In this document: one piece after another, positions 36,779 through 49,200 of the stretch
Numbering within the stretch: position 1 is the stretch's first letter
How the letters are laid out: each line of letters starts with the position of its first letter
Assembly (NCBI GenBank): GCA_013407085.1
Contig: JACCGJ010010810.1
Location: 1-64,000 of the forward strand
Origin: Atriophallophorus winterbourni
Lineage: Eukaryota; Platyhelminthes; Trematoda; Plagiorchiida; Microphallidae
Reading direction: 5' to 3'
Length of the DNA: 64,000 nt
Notes under the pieces: generated by a model
Told to the model about the DNA's origin: nothing
Database searches by the model: none
Seen by the model: only the letters and a program-made list of their open reading frames with translations
Program-made: the position numbers and the translations under genes

Positions 36779-36953
36779 GCTATTCAAATGCGCGCGAACG
36801 AGGTGTATCTTATCCTCCCCAGTTTGCAGACCACGCATTACACAATGTCTCCAATGTGCGCGGTCAAGAGCAAGTTCCTTCGAATTCTCGGGCTGAATGC
36901 AGAGAGAATTCATATCGCTTTTGCTAACGTCTTTGCAACGTAAGTGCTGTAAA
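36779..36953 (-). mobile_element. RTE-type LINE C-terminal scrap
   Basis: The minus-strand frame 36776-37036 contains 'LRCKDVSKSDMNSL' and 'SKELALDRAHWRHCVMRGLQ', matching the RTE C-terminus at 2.4 kb. Only about 60 codons are conserved and both ends are lost. Confidence 0.7.
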
Positions 36954-38229
36954 ACGTTTAAAATTAAACCTGCTAACAACATGTCCGTAGAATTCTCCCA
37001 GGAAGTTGCATGATTTAGACAGATTTGAGAGTTCATTCTTTGCAGGTATAATGAGAGCCATATATTATTTATGCATATCTCTGCAATCGAAGATATTATA
37101 TCTTCAAATAACTAAGTTATTCGTGAGCTCCAGGCATTAGCTGTCAAATCTGCATTATTGTTTACAACAATACGTTTGATCAGCAGGTGCTATACTAATA
37201 GTTGACCTACGGAAAACAGTCTATAACCAAAAATATCTATACAATATGTAAACGTTATTTTGATGAATTTAATTATATTTCTCAATGTTGTGCACTTTTT
37301 CTTTGCACTAAAATGTGGAAGAAACACCTTAATTCGGGATTATCTGTCGAGACTTTTCACATTACATCACTGTTCTCTCTCGAGAACCTCAAAAGTTATG
37401 TACATAGGCCTTACTATATATTGGTCCTCAAAACACTTTCACCTACACAACTAAGATTGACAGTAATTCAGTGGTTTACCGTCAGTTCTTTCTAAAATCT
37501 CCAGTTAATTTCACGCGAGCGGTAAAACTGGACTCAAAGAAGCGATTCTTGCAGCCCCCCATTAGTTGCATAAGTCTAGAAGTTATTACTAAATGAGGAT
37601 CACGAAATTTGTGAACCACTGATTGGTTCGAAGCCAAAGATGTCGTGACGAATATCAACCAGGCGCAGCAATTGTCATTTCATTATTTAAACAAATATCG
37701 TAAGTGAAGATATGTGCCTTTAATGGCAAGCTCGAGTTATTGTGCGTCGGATTTCCAGTGCAATTTTAAATGTTCGACTAATCCAACTTATTTTGTTTAC
37801 AGTGGGTTAATGTAAATTTTAACCAAGAAGTCCTGTCTTGTTGCATCTAATTGTGAGAAAATTTGGAATTTTGTCGAGAGAAACTTAAATGAGTTATAAC
37901 TCTCAATGCATATTTCAGTGTTGTCGATTCTCTATTAAAGTTTTGAGCACAAAGCTTCACTCAAAAAAATAATTTTAGCATGATAGTTTTACGATATGCT
38001 ACCTACTATTCATCCGAAGCTACGTTGACCTCCATTAAATTATTCATCGTGTGTTCAAATGTTCGCATCGACTCTCGTACGTCTCAGAATCATGCGAAGA
38101 ATTAATCATTCTCGTTTATTTTTGACCACTTAAATAAAGTTTGACATTTTAACTAGCAGAAGGAATTTGAATAATTCATTCAAATAAAAATTAAATGTTA
38201 ACAATATTATCTTTTCTATAAGATTGTGA
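36954..38229. other. Unassigned AT-rich stretch
   Basis: Overlapping open frames at 37202-37495 have no recognisable motif. Nothing else seen. Confidence 0.35.
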
Positions 38230-38698
38230 CGGAAAGTTTAGTATTTGATGCTTGAATACGTTTGTCAACCTCTGCAGCTTTCACAGTAAATCTATCATTT
38301 AAGTACAAAAAGTTATTACTTTGTTGCCGGGTGGCACATGAGGCGAAGACAAATTCACGCCAGTGGTTGCGGTCTGTCGCTGCTTCCTTTGCCGTCTGCA
38401 CCGTGAATCCTTGTGCATGTAGTTCGCGTTCCAACGTTCTACGCCAAGTTTCCTTAGGCCGTCCCCTTTTTCGTTTACCTTGCGGATGCCAGTGCATGGC
38501 TACCTTCGTATGCGAACTGGGATCCATCCTGCAGACATGACCGAACCAAGGATCTGTTGTCATCGTTTCCGTAGCAATGTAGGTTTTACGGGATAGGGTT
38601 GCTAGCCCTAAGCCCAACCCTCCTCCTTTCTCAGACGGGCTTGGGACCGTCCTTGGCGGAGTTTTTGTTATATACGAATCTGTATATATGGTGTACAA
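38230..38698 (-). mobile_element. RTE/BovB-like LINE C-terminus, open frame, second family
   Basis: A 160-codon minus-strand frame contains 'FGHVCRMDPSSHTKVAMHW', 'QGKRKRGRPKETWRRTLERE' and 'DRNHWREFVFASCATR', the standard end of RTE-clade pol proteins. The frame continues upstream through 'GGGLGLGLATLSRKTYIAT', which is not part of the usual pol and looks like fused repeat sequence. It differs from the RTE family found elsewhere in the window. Intact but only a terminal piece. Confidence 0.75.
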
Positions 38699-38904
38699 AT
38701 ATTTTCATACATAATAGTCATTCGCTCAAACTTGAATTACAGAGAAACGCATGCGCAAACGCTCCAGCGTTAAGTACTGTCAACAAACGTTCAGGGAATT
38801 TGAAAAAAACTCATTTATGTTGTCAGTAAAGATGTCGAACTGAAATTCCCACCCTAACCGTGTGCAAAAATAGATTTTAATCTAAAAACTCGTCAGCTAG
38901 TTTT

Positions 38905-39060
38905 AGCCTCACTTATCAATATGGGACAGTAGGATCAGTATTCGCATGCGGTTAAAACAGTAGAAGAATGATAAACAATTTGCGGTTGTCAGCCAGTTGT
39001 GGATAAGGTCACTATTGAAGTATATTTTAGAACTGCGTATGGTTCGGATCAGTGTTGGGC
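38905..39060 (-). repeat. Hammerhead family B unit remnant at the left edge of the inverted repeat
   Basis: 'gggacagtaggatcagtatt' and 'cgcatgcggttaaaacagta' align with the unit part at 51.89-51.98 kb ('gggacagtataatcatgata', 'cgcatgcgctcg'). The ribozyme core side is too decayed to call. Confidence 0.4.
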
Positions 39061-40397
39061 TAATTCCCCGAAGCACGTAGCCTCGGTGCAATTTGAACGT
39101 GTCATTTGATTGAAACCACACATGAGCATATTATAAAATAGTTTCGGACTGTTTATGATAGTCGTCAGATGATTTGGTGTCAAGCGATTCCATCCGTAGC
39201 TTTTGTCATGTTCTATTCGTTTAAGTGAAATTGTTCGAAGGGGCATATTGTTGAACAGCTGGTAATATTTTCCAATTGGGCTTTATTTTGGAAAGGTTCT
39301 CACCAGACGTGTTTCAAGTTTATTCTTCCAAAACACGAATTTATATGGCTATAATCTAGTACATATGTCACTACACATGTCACACGGACAATACGAATCT
39401 GATCCCTCTCATGTATCCATCGTTCACTAGTTGTTTGAGGCGATTATGTCAGCTAAATTTATAAAATATGCCGCACAAATTTATAAAGTTTTTTTAGAAA
39501 ACACTTTGCAATCATATTAGGATTATCAACTTAGTTCCTAAAGGCAAGGAAGTAGATTTGCATGGAGAATTCGAGAAGTTCAGGATACCTTCTACATCGA
39601 TTTCAATTCGAATATAAATTTGCAGTGACAAATGATCATTCTGTATTGACAGAAAACTCATCGATATATAGGGTTCCATTAGCGTTTGGCGTTTCTTGTA
39701 CTCGTTAGTCTACCAAACTCTAATTCAACTGATCAATAAACCGCGTAAATTTAATGTAGACTTGGTGTTCAGTGAATTCTTTCGCGGCGATGATCAGAGA
39801 AATATTCAACTATTTAACAATGGTATTTACAATAAATGAAAACAGATACGCGTATACTTCAGAGATTCAAGAATGTGATACGAAACAAATAGCGATATAT
39901 TATATAGATTCAGTATCAGTGGTGCGTTTTTATTGTGGAATATTCAGTGAACGTAGCACTTTATACCGATGGTTTCTTTAAAAAATTATAAATCTCGGTA
40001 CAACGGTGTTTACAGAGATTTTGTTGCTGTGATTTCCAAAACACCGGCATATCACGGAGTATGTTTTCAATGAATTCTGAACCATGAATACGAACACTGA
40101 CCTCGAATTTAAGACTTTATATGTCCTGGATTTGTTTCGCAGATTTGCATTTTAGTTTAACAGCGATAACGGTTCAATCAGTTAAAATTTTATGCTGCTG
40201 CGTATCACTTAAAAATTATCGTAAGAATGTAAGCGCTGGTTCTTCATTAAAGTGGTATTTTGCTTGCATATATCGGTGCGAATCACGCTCGGCTAATAAG
40301 GTGACTGGTGATAAGCAATCGAATATAATATGTTTGGGGCCGATTGTGTATTCATAATGCAAATAAATTTGAGTGCAATCGGTTAGAGCATGTTTTG

Positions 40398-40442
40398 GGT
40401 AACGTTACATTTTTGACACAGATGCTTCGTCATACCAAGGGT
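40398..40442 (-). ncRNA. Hammerhead-like site, family C copy 2
   Basis: The minus strand reads CCCTTGGT, ATGACGA, AGCATCTGTGTCAAAAATG, TAAC, GTTACCC. C3 and the first A of GAAA are changed, and stem II is degraded. It lies downstream of the GIY-YIG frame on the same strand. Confidence 0.4.
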
Positions 40443-40764
40443 GATAGTCAGGACAGGGAACATGACAAAGTAGCAATCAACCCACCACTACTGATATGAT
40501 TTTGCCGCTAAACAGCATATAGTACGCGTACGTGGTGTCAATTATCATAGACATGAACAAGATCGGTGTCGATTGGCCTACTACTGTGTATACACATCAA
40601 TCTAATATAAGTGAACACTGTCAAGGTCAATTGACATAGCGGCTTACATGCGTTAAGGTATGTAACCAAAGGGCCTAACGTTAGGCTATTTTTTAAGAAA
40701 AAGAAAAATCGAATTAACTAGTGAGTATAAGGTTAATAACAACTATTAACCTTCGCATCAATGC

Positions 40765-41118
40765 CTAGCGCCATATTGTTGAGATTTCTGACCCATCCAC
40801 CTTATTGGCAATGTCGACTGCCACCGCATGTAAGCGTTCGATATACGGTTTAATACCGCTTTTCAATATTTCCGCATTTTCTAGATCGATGCTGTGGTCT
40901 GTATAAAAACGTGCTTCTCCCCAGGCGAAATCACGAATAAGGAATTGATATTCAATCGCATCCCGGGGTTCTCTTTTGACCCGCTTTCGGTGTTCTTCGA
41001 TTCTAATATGAATTGCACTGGAAGTCTGCCCTATATAAACACCCAAACAGTCCTGGCAGTTAATTCTGTAGATGCTGTCCATAAAGCAAGATAAAGGTGT
41101 CTTATCCTTGAATTGCAT
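40765..41118 (-). CDS. Penelope-like element GIY-YIG endonuclease domain
   Basis: A 117-codon frame. Near residue 17 is 'YRINCQDCLGVYIGQTSSAI', combining the C-x2-C of Penelope-like elements with the GIY..YIG-type core (here VY and YIG), then 'HIRIEEHRKRV' with the conserved Arg and Glu-His. Penelope-like proteins end in such a nuclease, which nicks target DNA during retrotransposition. The frame begins at an internal Met because upstream sequence is broken. It ends in a stop at 40765. The nuclease core looks intact, but the rest of the protein is missing. Confidence 0.8.
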   Translation of the reverse strand: MQFKDKTPLSCFMDSIYRINCQDCLGVYIGQTSSAIHIRIEEHRKRVKREPRDAIEYQFLIRDFAWGEARFYTDHSIDLENAEILKSGIKPYIERLHAVAVDIANKVDGSEISTIWR

Positions 41119-41279
41119 CAGTACCGAACGGTAATTATCCTTTTCTTATAATTTACGAGGTATGACTGCCTGGTTCAATATTCTACGTATCGTTTCAGAT
41201 ATGCATTTTACATATGGTATGCAAAGCGTATATCGCCAATTTCTCTCCAATTTTTCTGACGGGTATTTTACCTTCATCA

Positions 41280-41468
41280 TTAGCGTTTTACAAAGGTTTT
41301 TGAATAACCGTCGTATATGTGACTTTGGCTCGCTTCAATGTGCGCCTGTATTCGTTCACTTTCATTGCTCCACAGGTGTTGTATCTTTCGGAAAATGGAA
41401 CAAGCTATGAACTTAAAGACTTGTCTTGGATGAGCGGAAGTGTATCGTAGTACAGCATCTGAAACCAC
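41280..41468 (-). pseudogene. Penelope-like linker fragment
   Basis: 'SAHPRQVFKFIACSIFRKIQ' followed by 'SNESERIQAHIEASQSHIYD' and 'GYSKTFVK' resembles the segment between reverse transcriptase and GIY-YIG in Penelope-like proteins (HPxxVK..I.......C......ER......L..NGYP..F). It lies upstream of the nuclease frame with a frame break between. Confidence 0.55.
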
Positions 41469-42129
41469 TATTCTAGTGTTTTGAATTTATCGAATCGGCA
41501 ACTTTCGCAACTAAACAAAGATTGTTGGAGAAACTCTTGAATTTCTGCATAAGTAAGAGCTTTATGAAGGCTAAGGATTTTATGTCCTGTATTGAGGGAT
41601 CATTAAATGCATATCAAAATGAACATACAGATGCGGTAAGAAACTTTATCGCTGGTGTCATTGAAATCAAGGAACGAGGCGATGCAAACCTTTAATCACT
41701 CAAAAGATACGAATTTAGCCAATACTAAGGCTGAAAATTGTAAAGTAACGGTAAATTTGAACAAAAGCGAATAATTAGGAAAGTTTGGGTTACACTCATA
41801 AGAGGACCCTAATGAACGGATATATAATGGCAAAATGAAAACGGTAATGTTTAACTTTAAAATGGTAGTATCAAGGTACGTACGTAGCGTCTAGGAGGGT
41901 TTGAGATAGGGCTTGTGGTATAACCTGTATCTCATTTCTAATTTAATTCACAGGTTCTACGGCTTAACTAAAATACATGAAGAAAGCATTTTTGTATGAG
42001 CTATCATCGTCTCACGAGATAGCTAGACATTTGGCTTATTTGTTAAAACTTTAGTCGGCAATACAGCGTTTTAATCAAGAACGCATATCACTTTGGTGCA
42101 CGCTTAAAGTCGGTAACCATTGAGTAACA

Positions 42130-42173
42130 CTCTTGGCCTGACGAAGCTTCAGTGTCAGAAGTGAACGCTACCT
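42130..42173 (+). ncRNA. Hammerhead-like site, family C copy 3
   Basis: The + strand reads CTTGGC, CTGACGA, AGCTTC-agtgtca-GAAGT, GAAC, GCTACC. CTGANGA is intact; GAAAC has lost one A. It is the arm-homologous counterpart of the site at 49.50 kb. Confidence 0.45.
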
Positions 42174-43856
42174 AAAACCTGCTCGAACTGATTGCTTTCA
42201 AAATTCTTTGCATTGACTGGTGATGTTGTTGGCTGCGCGTTAGCTACGATGGTCATTGGTGAATTCGCTGTCTCTTTTCCTTCAAAAATAAGCTTTTGTT
42301 AATTAAATAAGAACGTTTGATCTTCTAATTCAGACTGAATACGTATATGGTCGCTTAGATACAAAGCGTCAAAGAACTTTTTCAAACGATTGAATTCTGA
42401 ACCAATTTTGTATTCCTTGTACAAAAACGTTAATCATTACAATAAATAGCTGTTGAGCACAAGCAGCAAGGTACAATTCGAGTTTTCATAATTACTTGTT
42501 TCAGAGTGTTATAGCACTTTAAACGATCGACGTGTGTATACCGCTATCCGTTTTTATTAAAGTAATTTTTGCCGGCCTGAACAAGCTGCATGTGTTTTGG
42601 TTGAGTTAGATATTGATCGACAGGCGGAAAATGTGAGAAGAAACATTTGTAAAAATTAAAGGTGTCCATGAGATAATGACCACGTTAAAACAGAACAGAA
42701 GAGAAGCAAGAAGTACGAAGGAGATTAACTTTAAGCATTTTGATTGTCACCGTATATACAAAATGAGTTCCCATCCAAGAATAAAATACCACATTAATCA
42801 GATGAAACGAATTTCTAGGTTGCTGTGTTTGAATGATGAGAATTCGCAATATTCACCTGGTGCTCATTGCTGATGTGCAAATTAGCGGATGCATATTTTT
42901 ATAGTTAGAAAATAGAATATTATATAATGCTAGTCGTTTGGTATTGTCGGGTTTCTTGATCTCATGATCAAAATGATTACGTTTGCACAAATGAATTCCT
43001 TCCCTCAACATTTAAACTAATGCGGCATTACTAATCGTGTCTGTGGATAAAACGCAATATCGTTACACCATGTTGCTTATTGTCATTGTTTGTGTGTACG
43101 TGAAGTTGTGATGATAAACTCATCGTGAGTATATCCAGCGTCAATAAACACCGTACGATTATCAGAAATAAATTGAGCATATTTATGATTTGGCTGCTTG
43201 AATCCGTAGAAATAAATGATTTCGTTGATTGAAACTGTTTTATTTTTGAGGGCTTTCATTGAGTGCTTTACAATCAAAACCTTGTGTATCGTTCTTCAGA
43301 AGTTGGGCTAATCAATTCCATTAACCAGTAATCAATCTTATACCACGAAATACTACTTACTTAAAAGTGGATAATTGAGTGTAATTTTGAAGATCACGAG
43401 CGATTTGAAATAAAATTTATTGGGGTTTCAAAACTTTTATTTCAAAATTCTTTTTTATTTCAAAAGTTTTATCTTTCAACATATATTTGCGATCTTTCGA
43501 TTCCAACCATTACCAATATATGCAAGAGAGAATGGAATATATTTTAAGCACGAATAAAAAATAAATGGATAACGATAAACTCAATTTTTGTGCTTTTAGT
43601 ATATAATTTACACGATAAATCGAAAGAAGTAATGAGATATATGAATAATGCTAACAATACAATGATTCACGCTGTGCAGTTGGCCTCGTGAACTTAAGCT
43701 TGGCTTGAGCTTATGATAAAATGAGTCACGCCTTTTGAGTTCATCCAAGTTTCATTTTCAGCAAAAGATATTCAGTTGAAATTTTTTTAAGTTCAATGTC
43801 AAACAGAATTTACAAGCAGCTTTGAGAAAAATTAGATGAAAAATTCGTTCTAAAAC

Positions 43857-44329
43857 TTTTTTTAGCAAATCATGCCAGAGTTTTGTCAACGTTTATTCTT
43901 TTAGCGAAAATATAAAAACAGAATGGAATTCAATAGTTGGGATCTATCGAATGATTCTCTTCAACTAGAGAATTATGTTCAATATATACGAAAACGCAAA
44001 TGCGAGGAATTTTGATAATTAAACTATTTGCATAAATCATGAAAGTGTCAAAACAATTTATTGATGTACCAGCTATTTTTATATTTTGATTAATTTAAGT
44101 TAAAATTCATTATTTTAATATAAGTAGAACCTGAACCGGTTTCCGGATGTTTCCATTCATGGAAAAGCGGTAAACAAAGATGGAATATGAAGTCTCGGTT
44201 TTATAGAATTCGTATAACTGACGACCAATGTTTTTAGACACAGAATCACGGAGAGTATTCTGTTCAAGTGCTCTAGTTTCTAATGTAGCACACTGGTAAT
44301 ATGATGCTCCTCTTCCCCCTAGATTACAA
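43857..44329. other. Inverted-repeat spacer with a decayed family A unit
   Basis: 44130-44310 carries reversed pieces of the family A unit: 'ggaaaagcggtaaacaaaga', 'gaaccggtttccgg' and 'acacagaatcacgg'. No core can be assembled. The rest is unassigned AT-rich DNA. Confidence 0.4.
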
Positions 44330-46090
44330 AGAGAAGACGTGCTCTACCCATCTTTCCATCTACTAGGTTTTGCCGAAAATCGGGTTAACAGAAACAAACT
44401 TAATGGGAGCCGTTTTAAGTTTGTTTAGATCAATTGCTCTCTTCATCCCAACATGCATACCGTGAAAATTTCCAGTTTCCGGAGCATGTTGTTTACTGAG
44501 GTTAATATCTGTCCAATAGTCGTTTGCACATCGTCTCACAGTCTGTGGGACCTTATTTCTAGCTGCTCTTAGAAGTCGTATGTTTTCATCTGTTGGCATG
44601 CCTTATAGCCTCAAGGATGCTGACCGTTTATCATCAAACTCAACAGTCGAGTCAGAGGCTTTCGCTTCGAAACATCCCCTGTTCGAACTGGACCGAAAAT
44701 GGAAATTGCGACATTCTATCGATTCCTAGTTTTCTGAAACCGATTCGAATGTGTTGGTCTTGTTGAACTCGTCTGTGAAGTCGTTTGCAAATCGCGCTGC
44801 TTGATTAGGTTACACATGCGAGTGACGTCTATCTTAGCCTTAGCAGACAAATTAAAGCGGTGAAATATCTTGTGGGGAAGCTTCAGATTTGCACAGACCA
44901 GCGAATGATCAGTGTCGCAGTATGCGCTTTAATATGAAATGTTGAGGAGTACGCTTCCTAAATTAGTGCGCCTAACAAGAACATGATCAAGCTGATGCAA
45001 ATGGTTAGAGCTTGATTATTTCATAAGAGACTATATGCTGTGGTTTTGTTTGAACGAGTGTTACTGACACAAAGACTAAATGTTTGAACATTTCTTGAAG
45101 GCGTTGTCCATTTTCATTGGTTTTACCTACACAGAAACTTCCAAAACAATTTTGCCAAGGCTTGTAATCTGCACCAACTCTGGCATTGAAATCACTCAAT
45201 ACCACTACACGGTTTTTTGTGGCACTTTTTGAAGACTGTTGTGAGGTTTGGGTAGAAAGTCTCTTTTTCAGCATGCATCACAGAGAGCGTCTGTGCATAA
45301 CCGTTGACCAACGTATTGGTAAAAGTAAGGCACTTCTGATTTTGACTCTAAATAGGTTCGCTCACACTGCTTATCGGTCACGCTGGTTTTAGTAGGTTGT
45401 TTCGCACGTCAAACCCAACTCCATGCAGTCGTGGCTCATCACTACTCCTTCCTTTACAAAAATGTGAAATCTCTTTCTGTTAGCATAACACTGTCTGGTC
45501 TGTCATCTTTACACCAGTCGAGCGATTGCTTTTAATCAGTATCTGTGCTTACCGTGTTATTATCCGTAGAAGCGGAATGAAGTTTCCTTTTCAATGGTGC
45601 GTTGCGCCAGGCATTTCAATATGGAGAAGTAGCTGTTGCCCATGCAGCAAGTGCTTCTGGAACCAACTGAAAAGCTAGGCTGATGCGTATTGACATTGAT
45701 GTCGTCACAGGAATTAGCAGGACGAAGTCGAATATAACATCGGACTGTCTAACGGGACACCGGCTGACGAATGTTTCTCGAGGTTGACTCCAAAAGCCTT
45801 CTCCATGATAAGAGATAAGGGGTTTCCTTCCCTCAGGTGGACCGCCTTCATGTACTTATGAGCTCAACATGCCCGAAGCATGCAGGTTTTGAGGCGCCAG
45901 TCAGCCATCTTCGCCATTTCTCTTGTCAGCAGAAGCATATCCGCCCGGTCACAAAAGACCAAGCGTGCTGGCCGAGAGCTGGACCTGGTTGTCAGAGGCT
46001 ATATGAGATGCCTTCCATTGGAGAATTTTTAGAATCGGGAGCTTACCCCAAAACCTGCAAGGCCTTAACAACCATGGAAATGTTTATATA
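44330..46090 (-). mobile_element. RTE-type LINE 5' half in the inverted-repeat spacer
   Basis: Minus-strand pieces of the endonuclease and linker of the same family as 7.9-10.5 kb. Near 45.4-45.5 kb is 'EPRLHGVGFDVRNNLL', typical of the family. 45005-45274 has 'VVVLSDFNARVGAD' (GD to SD at the active site). 44900-44960 aligns with the SDH region at 10.3 kb. 44363-44599 is the linker. It is 3'-truncated at about 44330, so it has the half that most other copies lack. 45850-46080 probably includes the element's 5' region. Many stops. Confidence 0.7.
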
Positions 46091-47585
46091 ACACGACATT
46101 TATCCTAACGAATATTTTTCCATCATTCCGAGAAAACACATTACATTTTTTCTAACTACAAGAAATATCGATTTGAACAACGCCTTGGGCTGTATCAGAC
46201 GTTTTAAAACGAATTTTTCATCAAATTTTTCACAAAGCTGCTACATAAATTCTGCTTGACATTGAACTAGAAAGATTTCAACTAAATATTTTTTGCTGTA
46301 AATGAAAAGCTTCACTTTGCATGAGACATGAGTGAACTCAAAAGACGTGACTCATTTTATCATAAGCTCAAGCCAAGCTTAAGTTCACGAGGCCAATTGC
46401 ACAGCGTGAATCATTGCATTGTTAGCATTATTCATATCTCTCATTACTTCTTTCGATTTATCGTGAGAACTATATTCTAAAAGCACAAAAATGGAGTTTA
46501 TCGTTATTCATTTATTTTTAATTTGTGCTCAAAATATATTCCATTCTCTCTTGCATATATTGGTAATGGTTGGAATCGAAAGATCGCAAATATATGTTGA
46601 AAGATAAAACTTTTGAAATAAAAAAGAATTTTGAAATAAAAGATTTGAAACCCCAATAAATTTTATTTCAAATCGCTCGTGATCTTCAAAATTACACTTA
46701 ATTACCCACTTCTAAGTAAGTAGTATTTCGTGGTATCAGATTGATTACTGGTTAATGGAATTGATTAGCCTAACTTCTAAAGAACGATACACAAGGTTTT
46801 GATTGAGATGCACTCAATGAAAGCCCTCAAAAATAAATCTGTTTCAACCAACGAGATCATTTTTTCTACGGTTTCAAACAGCCAAATAACAAATATGCTC
46901 AATTTATTTCTGATAATTGTACGGTGTTTATTGACGCTGGATATATCACGATGAGTTTATCAGCACAATTTCACGTACACACAAACAATGACAATAAGCA
47001 ACATGGCGTACCGATATTGAGTTTTATCCACAGACACTATTAGTGATGCCGCATTAGTTTAAATGTTGAGGGAAGGAATTCATTTTTGTAAACGTAATCA
47101 TTCTGATCATGAGATCAAGAAACCCGACAATACCAAACGACTAGCATTATATAATCTTCTATTTTCTAACTTTAAAACTTTGCATCCGCTAATTTGCACA
47201 TCAGCAATGAGTACCAAGTGAATATTGCGAATTCTCATCATTCAAACACAGCAACCTAGAAATCCGTTTCATCTGATTAATGTGGTATTTTATTATTGAG
47301 TGGAAACTCATTTTGTTTATACGGTGACAATTAAAATGCTTAAAGTTAATCTCCTTCCTACTTCTTGCTTCTTTTCTCTTCTGTTTTAACGTAGTCATTA
47401 TCTCATGGACACCTTTAATCTTTACAAATGTTTTCCGTCTGTCGATCAATATCTAACTTAACCAAAACACATGCAGCTTGTGTAGGCCGGCAAAATTTAC
47501 TTTAATAAAAACGGATAGCGGTATACACACGTCGATCGTTTAAAGTGCTATAACACTCTGAAACAAGTAATTATGAAAACTCGAA

Positions 47586-48060
47586 TTGTACCTTGCTGCT
47601 TGTGCTCAACAGCTATTTATTGTAATCATTAATGTTTTAGCTGATAGAATTTACTCCGAATCTCAATGTGGCTTCCGCAAGGGAAGATCAACCGTTGACA
47701 TGATCTTCTCCCTGAGACAACTTCAAGAAAAGTGTCGGGAACAGCGTATGCCATTATACGCTGTTTTTATTGATTTTAACTAAGGCATTCGACTACGTCA
47801 GCAGGGAGGGTCTCTTCAAAATGCTCGATCTGATAGGCTGCCCCCCAAGGCTGCTGAGACTCGTTATTTCGTTCCACTCAGGCATGAAAGGCTCAGTCCA
47901 TTTTAACGGTTGCAGTTCAGAAGCATTTGAAATTCGCCGAGGCGTCAAACAAGGGTTGTGTTCTTGCTCCCCAACTCTGTCTCGGTATTTTCTTTTGCTC
48001 TGCTGTCTGAAGCACGCTTTTCAGACGAGACAGAGGCATTTAACATACCACGGCGAATGA
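47586..48060 (+). pseudogene. RTE reverse transcriptase core, broken
   Basis: Two overlapping frames (47586-47783 and 47770-48060) carry the 'GFRKGRSTVDMIFSLRQLQE' block and motif A, 'YAVFIDFN' continuing in the second frame as 'TKAFDYVSREGLFKM', with the catalytic Asp visible but a one-base frame change at 47.78 kb. Motif B reads 'RRGVKQGLCS'. Motif C is degraded about 80 bases further on. Confidence 0.75.
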
Positions 48061-49200
48061 TGGCAAGCTTTTCAACCTAAACCGGTTGAAGACCAAAACC
48101 AAAGTACGGGATGTGATAATCCTTGAACCTGTATGTTTTGCCGAGCACGCATCCGTAATTGCTCGCCTCCCAATAGAACCTCATCCGCTAATGGACTGTT
48201 GTTGTTTTCGTCGGCATGCAAAGACTTTGGTACTAACAATCAGCATGAGCAAGACCAAAGTCCTTGGTCAAGGGACTGTAATCGCCAACCAATCATCACC
48301 TGTTGGAAACTGTCAGCTCTAACAAGTACATCATTTTCCACAACATAATCTTGGATTCAACCATTGCGGATAACCTCTCGCTAGACATGGGATCAAAAAG
48401 CGGCTTGGCATAGTCAGCCTGTGTCATTTGTCCCGATTTGTAATTCTCGTGTTTGGGGTAACCGCAAGCTGACTGAGAAGACAAAGATGATGGTATACAG
48501 CGCGTGCTAACTAAATGCTTTACTATACGGCAGTGAAACCTTGACCATCCACGCACGACACGAACGGAAGCTGAATGCTCTCCATCTACGGAGCATCCGT
48601 CGTATCTTGAACATATCGTGGATGGATAGAGTGACTAACGCTGAAGTGCTTCCAAAAGCTGGTCTACAGAGCATGTTCACACTATTACGTCAGCGCCGCC
48701 TGTGGTGGCTTGGGTCCATGATGTCTTAGAAATGGAAAATGGTCGTAATTCCGAAAGATCTACTCTATCGGTGAGTTTACAATTAGGAAGTCGACCAATT
48801 GGCAGAACCGCACTGCGGGGACAAAGATGTTTGCAAAAGATATATCAAAGCCTTGTACATTGACCACCGCAAGCTGGGATGAACTTGCTCCTTTTGACCT
48901 GATCACTTGGAGGGCAAATTTGTTTAAAAGCGTCGAACTTTGCAAAGCCGGGGAGGAGCAAAGTAACACAGCTCCTGGCTGCTGCTGAAACGCAATCACG
49001 CCGCAGGCCGATGCACTGATGCACTACAATACCACAGATTTTCTGACTATCGTTTGCAACGCTGCGTGAGAAACTGTTCACTGCTATGCCCGAATCGGAC
49101 TGTTTAGTCATTCAAAAAGTTGCAAAACATGAAATTCATGCGATGTGATGTACATCCATGGTCGACATCGACCGACGGAGGCCAACAACAACAACAACAA
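47639..49200 (+). mobile_element. RTE-type LINE, 5'-truncated, precise insertion with CAA tail
   Basis: 1.56 kb starting inside the reverse transcriptase and ending in a CAA repeat (49183-49200). TGTTTT flanks it at 47633-47638 and 49201-49206 as a candidate target-site duplication. The left arm of the inverted repeat keeps the uninterrupted site near 42421. Pieces: RT 'LADRIYSESQCGFRKGRSTV' (47.65 kb), 'REGLFKMLDLIGCPPRLLRL' (47.8 kb), 'FEIRRGVKQGL' (47.93 kb), a degraded FADD box (48.13 kb, 'FAEHAS'), 'RSIRRILNISWMDRVTNAEV' (48.6 kb), then the C-terminal block to 49.1 kb. Frameshifted several times, yet with less sequence decay than the copies at 7.9 and 32.9 kb. Confidence 0.85.

Larger units (their letters stand above)
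40314..42110 (-). mobile_element. Penelope-like element fragment inserted in the left arm
   Basis: About 1.8 kb present in the left arm and absent from the matching place in the right arm (near 49545). It contains a GIY-YIG nuclease frame (40765-41118) and, upstream on the same strand, a linker-like frame (41280-41468, 'SERIQAHIEASQSHIYDGYS'). A family C hammerhead-like site lies at its 3' side (40398-40442, same strand), and another lies just outside its 5' side in opposite orientation (42130). Hammerheads in the terminal repeats of Penelope-like elements are known. The reverse transcriptase is not recognisable, so the copy is truncated or decayed. Confidence 0.7.
39105..43856 (+). repeat. 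Left arm of a large inverted repeat
   Basis: Matches the reverse complement of 46201-50790 along its length apart from one private insertion in each arm. Examples: 39122-39300 against 50600-50780; 39960-40310 against 49560-49935; 42115-42430 against 49200-49560; 42430-43856 against 46201-47640. In the 198 bases from 42676 I count 13 differences from the other arm. Without the Penelope-like insertion the arm is about 3.0 kb. No conserved gene is visible inside. The short frames shared by both arms carry mostly amino-acid-changing differences. Confidence 0.9.

Noticed and set aside
42676..42873. A 65-codon frame kept open in both arms of the inverted repeat (also 47.25-47.44 kb)
   Set aside because: Of 13 differences between the arms, 10 change the amino acid, which is what neutral decay gives. 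No family motif.
43083..43277. Minus-strand 64-codon frame with partner sequence in the right arm
   Set aside because: The other arm has a stop and frame changes in the same region; no recognisable protein.
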